From Geofilum rhodophaeum (GTDB lineage: Bacteria; Bacteroidota; Bacteroidia; Bacteroidales; Marinilabiliaceae): a stretch of 64,000 nucleotides of DNA. The position numbers and the translations under genes are program-made. Shown here one piece after another: positions 33,566 through 43,295 of the stretch. Numbering within the stretch: the stretch's first letter is position 1; each line of letters begins with the position of its first letter. Where the stretch lies: contig NZ_MWUJ01000009.1 of assembly GCF_002210225.1 (NCBI RefSeq), forward strand, positions 1 to 64,000. Direction: 5' to 3'. Under the pieces are notes generated by a model. That model had not been told where the DNA came from and made no database searches. It saw only the letters and a list, made by a program, of their open reading frames with translations.

Positions 33566-36376
33566 ATGACGCTTACCAAGGCCAACGCACATACCCACAT
33601 CCTGATAAAGGGAGCCCGTGTACACAACCTTAAAAATATTTCCCTCGATATCCCACGCAACCGCTTCGTGGTCATCACCGGTGTTTCGGGCTCGGGCAAA
33701 AGCTCCCTGGCCTTCGATACCTTGTACGCCGAAGGACAGCGCCGCTACGTGGAGAGCCTGAGTGCTTACGCCCGACAATTTTTGGGGCGCATCGACAAAC
33801 CGGAGGTCGACTACATTAAGGGCATTCCCCCGGCCATTGCCATTGAGCAAAAAGTAAATACGCGCAACCCCCGCTCTACGGTGGGCACCTCCACCGAAAT
33901 ATACGATTACCTAAAATTGCTCTTCGCCCGGATTGGTCGTACCATTTCCCCCGTTTCGGGTAAGGAAGTGCGCCGCCATCAGGTTATGGATGTGGTCAGG
34001 TACATGGAGCACCTGGAAGAAGGAACCCGTCTGGCCATTCTGGCGCCGGTATTACCTCCTGAGGGGAGATCGTGCGAAGAGCATTTGGCCTTGCTGGCCA
34101 AACAAGGTTTCAGTCGCATAGAACAAAACAATGAATTTGTAGCCATAGAAGATTATCTGGCTGCTGAGGGGGCCCGCTGTGCGGAAATTCTTTTGCTGAT
34201 TGACCGACTGGCAGTGAATGCCGGGGACAGCGATACCCTTTCGAGGATGGCCGATTCGGTACAAACGGCATTTTACGAAGGCCGGGGCGAATGTATCATA
34301 AAGACCTACGGCAAAGAAGCGCCGGAGGCCCGGCGCTTCTCCAACCGCTTTGAGGCCGATGGCATTACCTTTGAGGAACCCAACGAACACCTTTTTGCTT
34401 TCAACAGTCCTCTGGGCGCCTGTCCCCGTTGCGAAGGTTTCGGGAGCGTTATTGGTATTGACGAGGATCTGGTTATTCCGGACAAAAACCGGTCGATTTA
34501 CGAGGATGCGGTGGCCTGCTGGCGGGGAGATAAGCTGAGCGAATGGAAGAACCAACTGGTGCGCAATGCGCACAAGTTCGATTTTCCGGTACATGTCCCC
34601 TACTACGAATTGACCCCGGAGCAGCGTCGTTTATTGTGGACGGGCAACAGCTATTTTCATGGACTGGATGCTTTTTTTGAGCACCTGGAGCAAAAGCTCT
34701 ACAAGATACAGAACCGGGTAATGCTGGCCCGTTACCGGGGAAAAACGACCTGTCCCGATTGTATGGGCACCCGCCTGCGCAAAGAAGCGGGCTGGGTAAA
34801 AGTAAACGGTCGCAGCATTCACGAACTGGTAACCTTGCCGGTGGACGAACTGCAGCAATTTTTTGCAGCTTTTAAGCCCGAACAGCACGATCAGGAGGTG
34901 GCACGTCGCTTGTTGACCGAGATAAACAACCGCCTGGACTTTCTGGTGAAGGTGGGCCTGGGTTACCTGACCCTAAACCGCCTGAGTTCGACACTTTCAG
35001 GAGGAGAGAGCCAGCGCATCAATCTGGCCACCTCCCTGGGCAGCAGTCTTGTTGGCTCGCTCTACATCCTCGACGAACCAAGTATTGGTCTGCACTCCCG
35101 CGATACCCATTTACTTATTGAGGTGCTGCGCCGTCTGCAACAACTTGGCAATACAGTGGTGGTGGTGGAGCACGACGAGGACATCATACGCGCCTGCGAC
35201 GATTTGATTGATATTGGTCCCGCTGCCGGTCAACACGGTGGCGAAGTGGTTTTTCAGGGTCCTTTTGCCAACCTGGCCTCGGTACCTGAGAGTCTCACCA
35301 CCCAATACCTTACAGGCACACGTAAGCTTCCCGTTCCCGCCTCACGCCGCTCCTTCTCTTCCTCCATAAAAATATTGGGTGCACGCGAAAACAACTTAAA
35401 GAACATCAATGTAAACGTTCCACTGAATGTCCTTACGGTCATCACGGGAGTCAGTGGTTCGGGAAAATCCTCCCTGGTCAAGAAGATCCTCTACCCTGCC
35501 CTCAAGAAATTGAAGGGGGGCTTTGCCGATAAAACAGGGGATTTTGATTTGCTTAAGGGCGATGTAGCGGCCATAAGTGAGGTGGAGTTTATCGACCAGA
35601 ATCCCATAGGCAAATCTTCACGCTCCAATCCGGCGACTTACTTAAAGGCCTGGGACGAGGTGCGTAAATTGATGTCGGACGAAAAGCAGGCGAAGGCAGA
35701 GGGCCTGAAACCTGCCCACTTCTCCTTTAATGTGGAAGGCGGACGTTGTGAAGAGTGCCAGGGCGAAGGCAGTATAAAGGTGGAAATGCAATTTATGGCC
35801 GACCTGGTGCTGACCTGCGAAAGTTGTAAGGGAAAGCGTTTTAAGGAGGAGGTGTTGGAAATCAAACACCGTGGCTGTGATGTAAGCGACATACTGAATA
35901 TGACCATAGAGGAAGCCATTGCCTTTTTCTCTGAAAGTGCGGGGGCTACTGCGCGTCGACTGGTTAATCGGTTGCAACCGCTGGCAGAGGTGGGACTGGG
36001 CTATGTGAAAATGGGACAGGCTTCGAGCACTTTAAGTGGCGGGGAAAGTCAAAGGGTTAAGCTCGCTTCTTTCCTGGCCCTGGAAAAAACAGCGCCGACC
36101 TTATTCATTTTTGATGAACCAACCACTGGTCTTCATTTCCATGATATTGCCAAATTGTTGAAAGCCTTTTATGCCCTTATTGAGAAAGGACATTCGGTGG
36201 TGGTGGTTGAACACAATATGGAGGTGATCAAATCGGCCGACTATCTGATTGACCTGGGGCCCGAAGGCGGTAAAGAAGGGGGCCATCTGGTATTTGAAGG
36301 GACGCCTGAAGCGCTCATAAAAATACCGGCCTCTTATACGGGGCAATACCTGGCGCCTTATTTAAAAGGAAAATAA
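33566..36376 (+). CDS. uvrA: UvrABC system protein A (excinuclease)
   Basis: 936 residues from ATG 33566, the usual size. UvrA recognises bulky DNA lesions and loads UvrB in nucleotide excision repair. Two ABC ATPase modules: first Walker [16 protein letters not shown], signature [12 protein letters not shown]; second Walker [16 protein letters not shown], signature [12 protein letters not shown]. Zinc fingers CPRCEGFG with CPDCMGTR (module 1) and [10 protein letters not shown] with CESCKGKRF (module 2). Transcribed alone. The second uvrA-type gene some genomes have is not seen in this window. Confidence 0.97.
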   Translation: MTLTKANAHTHILIKGARVHNLKNISLDIPRNRFVVITGVSGSGKSSLAFDTLYAEGQRRYVESLSAYARQFLGRIDKPEVDYIKGIPPAIAIEQKVNTRNPRSTVGTSTEIYDYLKLLFARIGRTISPVSGKEVRRHQVMDVVRYMEHLEEGTRLAILAPVLPPEGRSCEEHLALLAKQGFSRIEQNNEFVAIEDYLAAEGARCAEILLLIDRLAVNAGDSDTLSRMADSVQTAFYEGRGECIIKTYGKEAPEARRFSNRFEADGITFEEPNEHLFAFNSPLGACPRCEGFGSVIGIDEDLVIPDKNRSIYEDAVACWRGDKLSEWKNQLVRNAHKFDFPVHVPYYELTPEQRRLLWTGNSYFHGLDAFFEHLEQKLYKIQNRVMLARYRGKTTCPDCMGTRLRKEAGWVKVNGRSIHELVTLPVDELQQFFAAFKPEQHDQEVARRLLTEINNRLDFLVKVGLGYLTLNRLSSTLSGGESQRINLATSLGSSLVGSLYILDEPSIGLHSRDTHLLIEVLRRLQQLGNTVVVVEHDEDIIRACDDLIDIGPAAGQHGGEVVFQGPFANLASVPESLTTQYLTGTRKLPVPASRRSFSSSIKILGARENNLKNINVNVPLNVLTVITGVSGSGKSSLVKKILYPALKKLKGGFADKTGDFDLLKGDVAAISEVEFIDQNPIGKSSRSNPATYLKAWDEVRKLMSDEKQAKAEGLKPAHFSFNVEGGRCEECQGEGSIKVEMQFMADLVLTCESCKGKRFKEEVLEIKHRGCDVSDILNMTIEEAIAFFSESAGATARRLVNRLQPLAEVGLGYVKMGQASSTLSGGESQRVKLASFLALEKTAPTLFIFDEPTTGLHFHDIAKLLKAFYALIEKGHSVVVVEHNMEVIKSADYLIDLGPEGGKEGGHLVFEGTPEALIKIPASYTGQYLAPYLKGK

Positions 36377-36390
36377 TTTCTGGCTAAAAT

Positions 36391-36420
36391 ACGGGGATCA
36401 GCGACGGCGCCCCGTGTTTT
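36391..36420 (+). terminator. Probable terminator of uvrA
   Basis: ACGGGG (36391-36396) pairs with CCCCGT (36410-36415), loop 13 nt, followed by GTTTT. It begins 14 bp after the uvrA stop and overlaps the end of the convergent gene, so it may serve both. Confidence 0.45.
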
Positions 36421-36865
36421 CCACCCCAAATAATATGGCGATACAACCGCCTACAATGTTGGCTTCGTCGGCCGGCTCAGGCAATTTTATCTGAACAATC
36501 ATGGTACCGGTACTCTCTGCCACAAAATCCCACACGGGCGCCATTTCGTAATTGGCGTTGTCGAAGACTACATTGCGCTTACTGTCGAGCAGGCGTACCC
36601 GGGCACTGGGCAGCTGATCTACTACAGCAACTACCAGGCGGTAGGACTGTCCCTCATAAAAGGTTTTGTATAACTCAGCACTCTCTCCTTCTTCCAGATA
36701 AGTGGCGTTGTAGTTGCCGTCGTGTATAAAATCCTCTAAAAGCGGTTTGGCTATGTTGCGGGCAAAAGAATGACAAGGCGATTGCGCCTGCAAGCCAAAT
36801 CCCGCTATAAGCAGGAGGAGCAGTAAAGAAATTATTGAACGGGTTTTCAGCATTTTTCCTTGCAT
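36398..36865 (-). CDS. Secreted protein, paralogue of the protein at 48189-48620
   Basis: 155 residues with a signal peptide ending GFGLQAQ (start may be the Met at 36853). The mature part is about 125 residues with two Cys. Blocks ESAELYKTFYEGQSYRLVV, RLLDSKRNVVFDN and APVWDFVAEST align with EVAEFRTTLFDGNIYRVVL, SLYDTNRNLLYTS and SPSWDFKMEGS in the protein at 48189. The shared layout suggests a single beta-sandwich domain, perhaps sensing or binding. No known domain name can be given. It is 16 bp after a lipoprotein gene. Confidence 0.75.
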   Translation of the reverse strand: MQGKMLKTRSIISLLLLLLIAGFGLQAQSPCHSFARNIAKPLLEDFIHDGNYNATYLEEGESAELYKTFYEGQSYRLVVAVVDQLPSARVRLLDSKRNVVFDNANYEMAPVWDFVAESTGTMIVQIKLPEPADEANIVGGCIAILFGVENTGRRR

Positions 36866-36881
36866 CGGTATGGTGCAACCT

Positions 36882-37808
36882 TCAGGAAACGAAACCGGCT
36901 CTGAGCGCAGCTACGTGACTGACCAACTTATTAAGTGTTTCCTGACTGATGAAGGTTTCGGCTTGCGAGCGTAAAATGGTCATTCTTTCTTCGGGGCGGG
37001 TTTCTGCTTCTACATCGGCTGTGGTGATGATTTTTACTTCATCGTAAATAGCCATAAGCGCTTGCATATCCACCAGAAGTCGCGCCACATCTTCGTTACT
37101 GCTGTGTGTCTCCATCAGATTAATCAGGGTCAGCAAGGAGAGCTTCTGATAAACAATACGATCGATCAGCTCAGGGTTGCCTTCCAGTTCGCCTTCCGTG
37201 AGCTGCGTGGCCAAATAAAGACCTTCTACCCAGCCGCCCAACAATACCATTACGGCAATGGCGGGCCTATCCTGCTCGGTGAGGTAGGCATTGGAATTCA
37301 TAAAGGTTTCGGAAATAATGTCCATCACCACCTCCCTGTTGTTCATGTTTTCTTCGAGGCGACGAATGGTGCCTTCATCAATGGCTTCCATGACGCCCAA
37401 ACGCTCGGCCAGTTGACGGGCAGCCCCCATAAAATTGAGGGTGCTCTGGGTCTGGTCAAAAAGACTGGAATAACTCATGTCGGCGCTATATATGCCCAAA
37501 TTAAGGGCCATACGCGCATTGGTGTCGTAGCGCGACGCGGCATCGACATCATTGAGCAAATCGGGATTAAAGGCGGCGCCTGCCCGCTTGATAAGCATCG
37601 CCGTTTCCAGCGGCGAGGGCAAAGAATAAAATATCAGTTTGGATTTATTGAAATCGGCCAATAATTGCTCATCAATGGTTACCGATTGCATAATGTCACG
37701 GGCTGTTTCATTCTCGGCGTTTTCACGCTGACACTGGCTGCAGCCATAGGAAAACAGCATAAGGGGAAGCGCAAGCAAAAGGGTGACTTTAAGGCTGAAG
37801 TGTTTCAT
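36882..37808 (-). CDS. Lipoprotein of unknown function (helical)
   Basis: 308 residues. Lipoprotein signal LMLFSYGC with Cys23, followed by a charged stretch. The remainder is mostly helical and rich in charged residues: LNLGIYSADMSYSSLF, LTEQDRPAIAVMVLLGGWVEGLYLATQL, LLTLINLMETHSSNED. No catalytic motif is visible. The block LIFYSLPSPLETAMLIKRAGA looks conserved. Probably a Bacteroidota-specific periplasmic protein. It has its own -7 box and is followed 16 bp later by the small secreted protein. Confidence 0.72.
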   Translation of the reverse strand: MKHFSLKVTLLLALPLMLFSYGCSQCQRENAENETARDIMQSVTIDEQLLADFNKSKLIFYSLPSPLETAMLIKRAGAAFNPDLLNDVDAASRYDTNARMALNLGIYSADMSYSSLFDQTQSTLNFMGAARQLAERLGVMEAIDEGTIRRLEENMNNREVVMDIISETFMNSNAYLTEQDRPAIAVMVLLGGWVEGLYLATQLTEGELEGNPELIDRIVYQKLSLLTLINLMETHSSNEDVARLLVDMQALMAIYDEVKIITTADVEAETRPEERMTILRSQAETFISQETLNKLVSHVAALRAGFVS

Positions 37809-37848
37809 GTTTTTTTGGTTGTTTGCATTATGCCTAAGGCAGTCAGAT

Positions 37849-37856
37849 CAAAAGTA
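37849..37856 (-). promoter_or_regulatory. -7 box of the lipoprotein gene
   Basis: Minus strand TACTTTTG matches TAnnTTTG, 41 nt before ATG 37808. Confidence 0.5.
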
Positions 37857-37963
37857 GCCATATATTTTGAATTTCTTTCAAGGGATGTACAAATTTGAGA
37901 AAAAATGTGCTAAAGGTCAAGTATCGGACTGTGGAGATACCTACTCGGATGGCCCTAAACCAA

Positions 37964-37987
37964 AAAAACCGGCCAGGGCCGGTTTTT
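37964..37987. terminator. Hairpin after the DHOD-like gene
   Basis: AAAAACCGGCC (37964-37974) and GGCCGGTTTTT (37977-37987) form a perfect inverted repeat with T runs in both directions. It begins 4 bp after the stop of the minus-strand gene. Confidence 0.8.
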
Positions 37988-37990
37988 ATC

Positions 37991-38977
37991 TTATTCAAAT
38001 TTAGAGAAATAGCGCATAAACTGGGCTCTTTCGTATACAGCAGGGTTTTTAATTTTTCCGTAACTCATTAAGCCTCGGAATTGTTCCACATTTTCAAAAT
38101 CCTTCGACTGCATCCAGCTTTCCAGCTTTTGGAGCATGCTGGTGATGACTTCTGGCCCCTGTTTGTAAATGGCAGAACAGACTTGTACCACTTGTGCTCC
38201 GGCCAGTATTTGCTTAATTACCGCATCCCCGTTATGTACGCCGGTGGAAGCAGCAATTTCAATGTTGTGGACTTTGTCGCTGACAATAGCGACCCAACGC
38301 AGCGACTGACGCAAATCGGCGGACTGACTGAAAACTTCGGACGAGGTAAAGCTGAGGCTGTTGATGTCGATATCGGGCTCGTAGTACCGGTTAAACAGCG
38401 TGACGCCCCTGGCGCCACTGACCGAGAGTTTATTGACCACGGCAACCAGGTTGCTGAAGTACTGGCCCAGCTTGATAACGACGGGAACAGTTACTACTTT
38501 GCTGACTTCCCGGGCTACTTTCAGGTAAAGTTCTTCATAGTCGCCGGCTTCACTGTTTTTATCGGTATTCACCGCAAACACGTTGAGTTCAAGGGCGTCT
38601 GCTCCGGCATCCTGTACCTGACGGGCAAATTCGATCCACTCCTCTCCTGAGTAACAGTTGATGCTGGCAATAACGGGGATGTCTACTGCGGCTTTGGCAT
38701 CCTTCACCAATTGCAGATACTCGCCGACCGAATTGCTGCGCGAATAGCCTTTAATATAATCCAATGCCTCGGGATAATCCATCCCGGAACCCTGATATAT
38801 GGCGCGCTCGGTGTCGTGACTGATTTGCTCTTCGAACAGGGATTTCAAAATCACAGCACCGGCGCCGGCCTGATGAACCTTCCTGATCTTCTCTACGCTG
38901 TTGGTAAGTCCCGAACTCCCTACTACAATAGGGTTCTTTAACTTTAACCCCAGGTAAGTGGTTTCCATCTTTGTCAT
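37991..38977 (-). CDS. Dihydroorotate dehydrogenase-like flavoprotein
   Basis: 328 residues, TIM barrel of the DHOD/PreA type. TTYLGLKLKNPIVVGSSGLT at the N terminus and ALELNVFAVNT, VPVVIKLGQYFSNL, and GVTLFNRYYEPDID match the FMN-binding barrel, and IEIAASTGVHNGDAVIKQILAGAQVVQV matches the phosphate-binding end (read here by its GVHNGD and GAQVVQV parts). The active-site base position is INCYSGEEW. There is no pyrD partner; the protein may reduce pyrimidines or act on another substrate. Single gene with own promoter; alternative start 38968. Confidence 0.8.
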   Translation of the reverse strand: MTKMETTYLGLKLKNPIVVGSSGLTNSVEKIRKVHQAGAGAVILKSLFEEQISHDTERAIYQGSGMDYPEALDYIKGYSRSNSVGEYLQLVKDAKAAVDIPVIASINCYSGEEWIEFARQVQDAGADALELNVFAVNTDKNSEAGDYEELYLKVAREVSKVVTVPVVIKLGQYFSNLVAVVNKLSVSGARGVTLFNRYYEPDIDINSLSFTSSEVFSQSADLRQSLRWVAIVSDKVHNIEIAASTGVHNGDAVIKQILAGAQVVQVCSAIYKQGPEVITSMLQKLESWMQSKDFENVEQFRGLMSYGKIKNPAVYERAQFMRYFSKFE

Positions 38978-39015
38978 ATCCTCGGTTTTATGTGTGGTGT
39001 CACTATAAGTTCAGA

Positions 39016-39023
39016 CAAATATA
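39016..39023 (-). promoter_or_regulatory. -7 box of the DHOD-like gene
   Basis: Minus strand TATATTTG matches TAnnTTTG, 39 nt before the start at 38977. Confidence 0.5.
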
Positions 39024-39027
39024 CAAA

Positions 39028-39702
39028 TTACAAATTGTAATCCCGCGCCCCAAATAGAGCGCTGCCTACGCGCACCAAAGTACTTCCCTCGGCAATGGCC
39101 AGTTCAAAATCATCGGACATACCCATACTGAGTTCCTTAAATGCAGCACGGTCAGCAAAGTACTGCATCCTTACCTCGTCAAACAAAACTTTAAGGCTGT
39201 GAAATTCGCGCTGAACCTGGGCTTTTTCCTCGGTGAAGGTGCCCATGCCCATGAGGCCCCTCAGTTCTACAAATTCCAACTCCCGCCAGGCACCCGCAGC
39301 CAACATTTCCCGTAGTTCTTCGGGTGAAAACCCAAACTTGGTGCTTTCTTCGGCAATGTGCACCTGCAGCAGACAGGGAATAACACGCTTGTTTTTTCGC
39401 CCCTCTTTATCGATGGTTCTCAACAACTTAAAAGAGTCAACGCCGTGTATTAAGGCCACAAATGGGGCAATGTACTTAACTTTATTGCTCTGGAGGTGAC
39501 CAATCATGTGCCACTCAATATCTTTGGGCAGCTCTTCCTCTTTGGCACAAAGCTCCTGAACTTTATTCTCCCCAAACACGCGCTGCCCGCATTCATAAGC
39601 TTCCAGAATGCTGGAAGCAGGATGGGTTTTACTAACGGCAATTAAACGGGTTTGCGGGGGAATTCGCTTTTTAAGGGCTGCTAATCGCTCCTTCAACACC
39701 AT
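39028..39702 (-). CDS. YggS/PLPBP-family PLP homeostasis protein
   Basis: 224 residues, normal length. Alanine-racemase-like TIM barrel that binds pyridoxal phosphate. PLP lysine in TRLIAVSKTHP near residue 25; further family blocks FGENKVQEL, WHMIGHLQSNKVKYI, LLQVHIAEESTKFGF, and LSMGMSDDFELAIAEGSTLVRVG. It buffers PLP and amino-acid pools. It lies 14 bp after a DUF1015 gene, near PLP enzymes such as serC, which makes sense for a PLP carrier. Confidence 0.93.
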   Translation of the reverse strand: MVLKERLAALKKRIPPQTRLIAVSKTHPASSILEAYECGQRVFGENKVQELCAKEEELPKDIEWHMIGHLQSNKVKYIAPFVALIHGVDSFKLLRTIDKEGRKNKRVIPCLLQVHIAEESTKFGFSPEELREMLAAGAWRELEFVELRGLMGMGTFTEEKAQVQREFHSLKVLFDEVRMQYFADRAAFKELSMGMSDDFELAIAEGSTLVRVGSALFGARDYNL

Positions 39703-39716
39703 AGTTTTATCTTTCT

Positions 39717-40964
39717 TTACTCCAGTTCATGTATCACCAACCCCGAACGCAACTTGGGTTCGAACCAGGTGGTTTTGGGCGGCATAATATTGCCGGTATC
39801 GGCAATGCGAATCAGCTGATCCATAGATACAGGGTAAAGGGCAAAGGCGGCTTTCATTTCGCCGGAATCGACTCTCTGCTGCAAGGCTTCGAGTCCACGT
39901 ATACCTCCCACAAAATCGATGCGTTGAGAGGTGCGCTGATCTTGAATATCCAAAATGCGCTCGAGTACCTGCTTCGACAAGATGGTAACATCCAGTGCAC
40001 CAATAGGATCGTTATCGTTGTAGGTTCCTTTTCGGGCCACCAAACGGTACCACTTGTGCCCCAAATACAGACCAAACTCGTGTAAAGCTCTGGGTTTAAA
40101 GGGCGTGTTTCCCATCGGGTAGACCTCAAAACTGCGTCCCAGGGCAATAATGAAATCCGATTCACTCAGCTCGTTGAGGTCTTTTATCAAACGATTGTAA
40201 TCGATAATGGCCAATTGCTGATCGGGAAAATGAACGGCCATAAAATAGTTGTAAGCCTCCTCGCCGGTGTGGTGAGGATTGGCGGCCCGTCGTTCTGCAC
40301 CTATACGGGCTGCTGCTGCTGTGCGGTGATGCCCGTCGGCCACATAGGTGCAGGGCACTTTTTGGGCAAACAATTGTTCGAGCTGATGATTTACTTCGCG
40401 ATCCCACACCACCCAAAACTGGTGCCGAAAACCCTCGTCGCTGGTAAAATCGTATTCGGCCTTTCCCTGAACCACAGCCGCCACCAGGGCGTCTATTTCG
40501 GGTACGGCTTTATAACTGAAGAAAACCGGTTCGAGGTTGGCATTGTTGGTACGAATATGTACCATGCGGTCCTCCTCCTTATCGGGGCGCGTAAGCTCAT
40601 GTTTTTTTATTACCCCGTTGAAGTAATCTTCACAGGCGGCACGTGCCACCAATCCGTATTGCGTGCGACCATCCATGGTCTGGGCATACACGTAAAAGCA
40701 GGCTTCCTCATCCTTTTGCAACCAAGCTTTTTCTTGAAAGGCTTTAAAATTGGCAAGGGACTGTTGGTAAACTTTTTCAGAATGCAGGTCGGTGCCCGGG
40801 GCACAATCGATTTCAGCCCGCGTAATGTGGAGCAGCGATTCGGGTTTTCCGGCAGCCATTTGAGCAGCTTCTTCACTGTTCATTACATCGTAAGGCAAAC
40901 ACGATAGTACAGATGCCAAATGCGCGGGGGGACGCAGTCCCCTAAATGGTTTAACAACAGCCAT
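39717..40964 (-). CDS. DUF1015-family protein
   Basis: 415 residues. DUF1015 marks: KPFRGLRPPAHLA at the start (the family usually reads kPFxaLRP), LPYDVMNSEEA, HELTRPDKEEDRMVHI, and YVADGHHRTAAAARI around residue 215. The DGHHR block looks like a nuclease or kinase-type active site (ParB/SerK-like). Some DUF1015 relatives of SerK type are ADP-dependent serine kinases, which would fit the location between serA and yggS. Activity here is untested. The stop lies 14 bp before yggS; serA is 72 bp upstream. Confidence 0.85.
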   Translation of the reverse strand: MAVVKPFRGLRPPAHLASVLSCLPYDVMNSEEAAQMAAGKPESLLHITRAEIDCAPGTDLHSEKVYQQSLANFKAFQEKAWLQKDEEACFYVYAQTMDGRTQYGLVARAACEDYFNGVIKKHELTRPDKEEDRMVHIRTNNANLEPVFFSYKAVPEIDALVAAVVQGKAEYDFTSDEGFRHQFWVVWDREVNHQLEQLFAQKVPCTYVADGHHRTAAAARIGAERRAANPHHTGEEAYNYFMAVHFPDQQLAIIDYNRLIKDLNELSESDFIIALGRSFEVYPMGNTPFKPRALHEFGLYLGHKWYRLVARKGTYNDNDPIGALDVTILSKQVLERILDIQDQRTSQRIDFVGGIRGLEALQQRVDSGEMKAAFALYPVSMDQLIRIADTGNIMPPKTTWFEPKLRSGLVIHELE

Positions 40965-41001
40965 GGGCTTGGTTTTTTGGGGATAATTGGATAAGGAAAG
41001 A

Positions 41002-41025
41002 CGGATGTGGGGGGAGCCACATCCG
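41002..41025 (-). terminator. Hairpin after serA
   Basis: CGGATGTGG (41002-41010) and CCACATCCG (41017-41025) pair perfectly (9 bp, 6-nt loop). On the minus strand TCTTTCC follows. It lies 11 bp after the serA stop, so it may partly end the serA transcript. Confidence 0.5.
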
Positions 41026-41036
41026 CCTTGGTAAAT

Positions 41037-41960
41037 CTAGCGATTTACACGGTGGGTTTCTTCTCCGGTCAGGAAGTAGCTCACAATCTGACGAGCAGCT
41101 GCCATTCCGGCGTTGATGTTGGCCTCTTCGGTCTGGGCACCCATTTTCTTGGGGGTAAAGAAGACGCGACCGGGAAATTTCTCTTGAAATTCTGCGGCAT
41201 TAGAAGGGGCAATATCACTCAGGTACATAAAATCCTCACGCTCACCCATCAACTCCAGCAGCTCGGTCTCATGAATAACCTCCTTGCGGGCGGTGTTGAT
41301 AAGAACGGCCCCCTGGGGCATCATGGAAAGAAGTGATTTATTAATGGAATCCCGGGTAATGTCGTTGGCAGGAATGTGCAGCGAAACAAACTCGCAGGTG
41401 CGGTAGAGTTCTTCTACACTGTTCATAGGCTCAACGCCATGTGACTGCATACGATCAGAACCTACATAGGGGTCGTAAGCATACACCTTCATGCCAAAAC
41501 CTTCGGCAATTTTTCCTACATAATACCCCACGTTGCCGTAGGCATGAATACCCAGGGACTTGCCGCGCAGCTCACTGCCCGAAGCCCCGCTGAACTGCTT
41601 ACGGATACCATAAATCATCATACCAAAAACCAACTCGGCCACAGCGTTGGCGTTTTGACCGGGGGTGTTCATAGCCACAACGTCTTTGGCGTTACAGGCA
41701 TCCAAATCCAAATTGTCGTAACCGGCTCCGGCACGAACAACAATCTTCAGATTCTTAGCAGCCTCGAGCACCTTAGCCGTTACTTTGTCGGAGCGTACAA
41801 TGAGCGCGTCTGCATCGGCAACAGCCTCCAGCAGTTCACCCTCACTCTTGTATTTCTCAAGCAAAGCCAATTCGTAACCGGCTTCCTCAACAATAATTCT
41901 GATTTCATCCACAGCTACCTGAGAAAAGGGCTTCTCGGTGGCTATCAAAACTTTCTTCAT
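41037..41960 (-). CDS. serA: D-3-phosphoglycerate dehydrogenase, short type with Lys in place of His
   Basis: 307 residues from ATG 41960 (GTG at 41963 is alternative). D-2-hydroxyacid dehydrogenase without ACT domain. NAD site GIHAYGNVGYYVG; RAGAGYDNLD substrate loop; INTARKEVIHETEL catalytic Arg region. Where most enzymes have PHLGAST with a catalytic His, this has PKKMGAQTEEAN, that is Lys. To my knowledge the same change is described for the Entamoeba enzyme and is common in Bacteroidota. Neighbour of serC, so assignment to serine synthesis is well supported. Confidence 0.9.
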   Translation of the reverse strand: MKKVLIATEKPFSQVAVDEIRIIVEEAGYELALLEKYKSEGELLEAVADADALIVRSDKVTAKVLEAAKNLKIVVRAGAGYDNLDLDACNAKDVVAMNTPGQNANAVAELVFGMMIYGIRKQFSGASGSELRGKSLGIHAYGNVGYYVGKIAEGFGMKVYAYDPYVGSDRMQSHGVEPMNSVEELYRTCEFVSLHIPANDITRDSINKSLLSMMPQGAVLINTARKEVIHETELLELMGEREDFMYLSDIAPSNAAEFQEKFPGRVFFTPKKMGAQTEEANINAGMAAARQIVSYFLTGEETHRVNR

Positions 41961-42005
41961 CACAGTATATTTTGGTGTTTGCTATAAAAAACGTTGTACA
42001 AAAAG

Positions 42006-42044
42006 AAAAGGGAGGTTGTGAATCTGCCCCACGCTCTCCCTTTT
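42006..42044 (-). terminator. Terminator or attenuator between serC and serA
   Basis: AAAAGGGAG (42006-42014) pairs with CTCCCTTTT (42036-42044) around a 21-nt loop; on the minus strand TTTTCTTTTTG follows. It lies 20 bp after serC. Incomplete termination would lower serA expression relative to serC. Confidence 0.6.
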
Positions 42045-42064
42045 AATCCTTCAAAGATACATCT

Positions 42065-43135
42065 TTAATGCTTTTTCTCAAATTCTTGCATCACATCAAT
42101 GAGGGCTTTAACACTTTCTTCGGGCATGGCATTGTAGATGGAGGCTCTGAATCCACCCACAGAGCGGTGCCCCTTGATGCCTACCATACCTCTGGAAGCA
42201 GAGAACTCACGGAATTCGGTTTCCAAGTCCTTATACTCCTCATTCATTACAAAGCATACATTCATAATGGAACGATCTTCCTCGTGCTTAACGGTCGATT
42301 TAAAAAGCTTATTGCGCTCAATTTCGTTGTAAAGCATCGTCGCTTTTCGAATGTTGCGCTTCTCCATTTCACCCAAACCACCTTGCTCCTTCAACCAAAG
42401 CAGGGTTTGAAGGGCCGAGAAAACAGGCAATACGGGCGGCGTATTGAACATGGAACCGTTGTCGATATGGGTTTTATAGTTCAACATGGTGGGGATCGGA
42501 CGATCCACTTTACCAAGAAGCTCTTCCTTTATAACGGCAAAGCCTACACCAGATGGTGCCAGGTTCTTCTGAGCACCTCCATATATGATGCCGTACTTCG
42601 ATACATCTACGGGACGAGAGAATATGTCGGAAGACATATCGGCCACTAAGGGAATATTTACATCCAGATCCTTACGGATTTCGGTACCAAAAATGGTATT
42701 ATTGGTGGTGATGTGCAGATAATCGGCATCGGCAGGAACCTCAAAATTTTTGGGGATGTAACAGTAATTTTCGTCCTTAGAGGAAGCTACTTCCACAACG
42801 TCACCAAAAAACTTAGCTTCCTTTATGGCCTTGGAAGCCCAGGTTCCGGTGTTCAGATAAGCCGCTTTCTTGTTCAACAGGTTGTAGGGAATCATGCAAA
42901 AATGGATACTGGCGCCGCCTCCCAAAAAGACAACCTGATAACCCGAGGGGATATCCAACAGCTCTTTAAATAGGGCTGTGGCCTGATCCATTACGGCGAT
43001 AAACTCTTTATCGCGGTGCGATACTTCCATTACGGATAAACCAGTACCTGCAAAATTCAGTACAGCTTCAGCGGTGTTCTTGATGGTAAACTCGGGAAGG
43101 ATAGATGGCCCGGCAGAGAAATTGTGCTTCTTCAT
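42065..43135 (-). CDS. serC: Phosphoserine aminotransferase
   Basis: 356 residues, normal length. PLP enzyme converting phosphohydroxypyruvate and glutamate to phosphoserine. [15 protein letters not shown] start; [36 protein letters not shown] lysine in [21 protein letters not shown] near the end and [12 protein letters not shown]. It lies upstream of serA, DUF1015 and yggS on the same strand with its own -7 box 71 nt upstream. Confidence 0.97.
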   Translation of the reverse strand: MKKHNFSAGPSILPEFTIKNTAEAVLNFAGTGLSVMEVSHRDKEFIAVMDQATALFKELLDIPSGYQVVFLGGGASIHFCMIPYNLLNKKAAYLNTGTWASKAIKEAKFFGDVVEVASSKDENYCYIPKNFEVPADADYLHITTNNTIFGTEIRKDLDVNIPLVADMSSDIFSRPVDVSKYGIIYGGAQKNLAPSGVGFAVIKEELLGKVDRPIPTMLNYKTHIDNGSMFNTPPVLPVFSALQTLLWLKEQGGLGEMEKRNIRKATMLYNEIERNKLFKSTVKHEEDRSIMNVCFVMNEEYKDLETEFREFSASRGMVGIKGHRSVGGFRASIYNAMPEESVKALIDVMQEFEKKH

Positions 43136-43205
43136 GAGAGTATAAAATGTTTAAGGTTGTCGTCCTGATATGGAAAATCCGGATACCAGTGTTTGTTTTG
43201 CGCTA

Positions 43206-43213
43206 CAAAATTA
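43206..43213 (-). promoter_or_regulatory. -7 box of serC
   Basis: Minus strand TAATTTTG matches TAnnTTTG. Start of transcription near 43199 gives a 5' leader of about 64 nt; no riboswitch fold was recognised in it. Confidence 0.5.
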
Positions 43214-43295
43214 AAAGAAAAATAGATATCTATGATTGCAAAATGACATAAATAACCTTTTAAAGAGAGCAAAAAGTTAAATTAACTAAAAAGCC

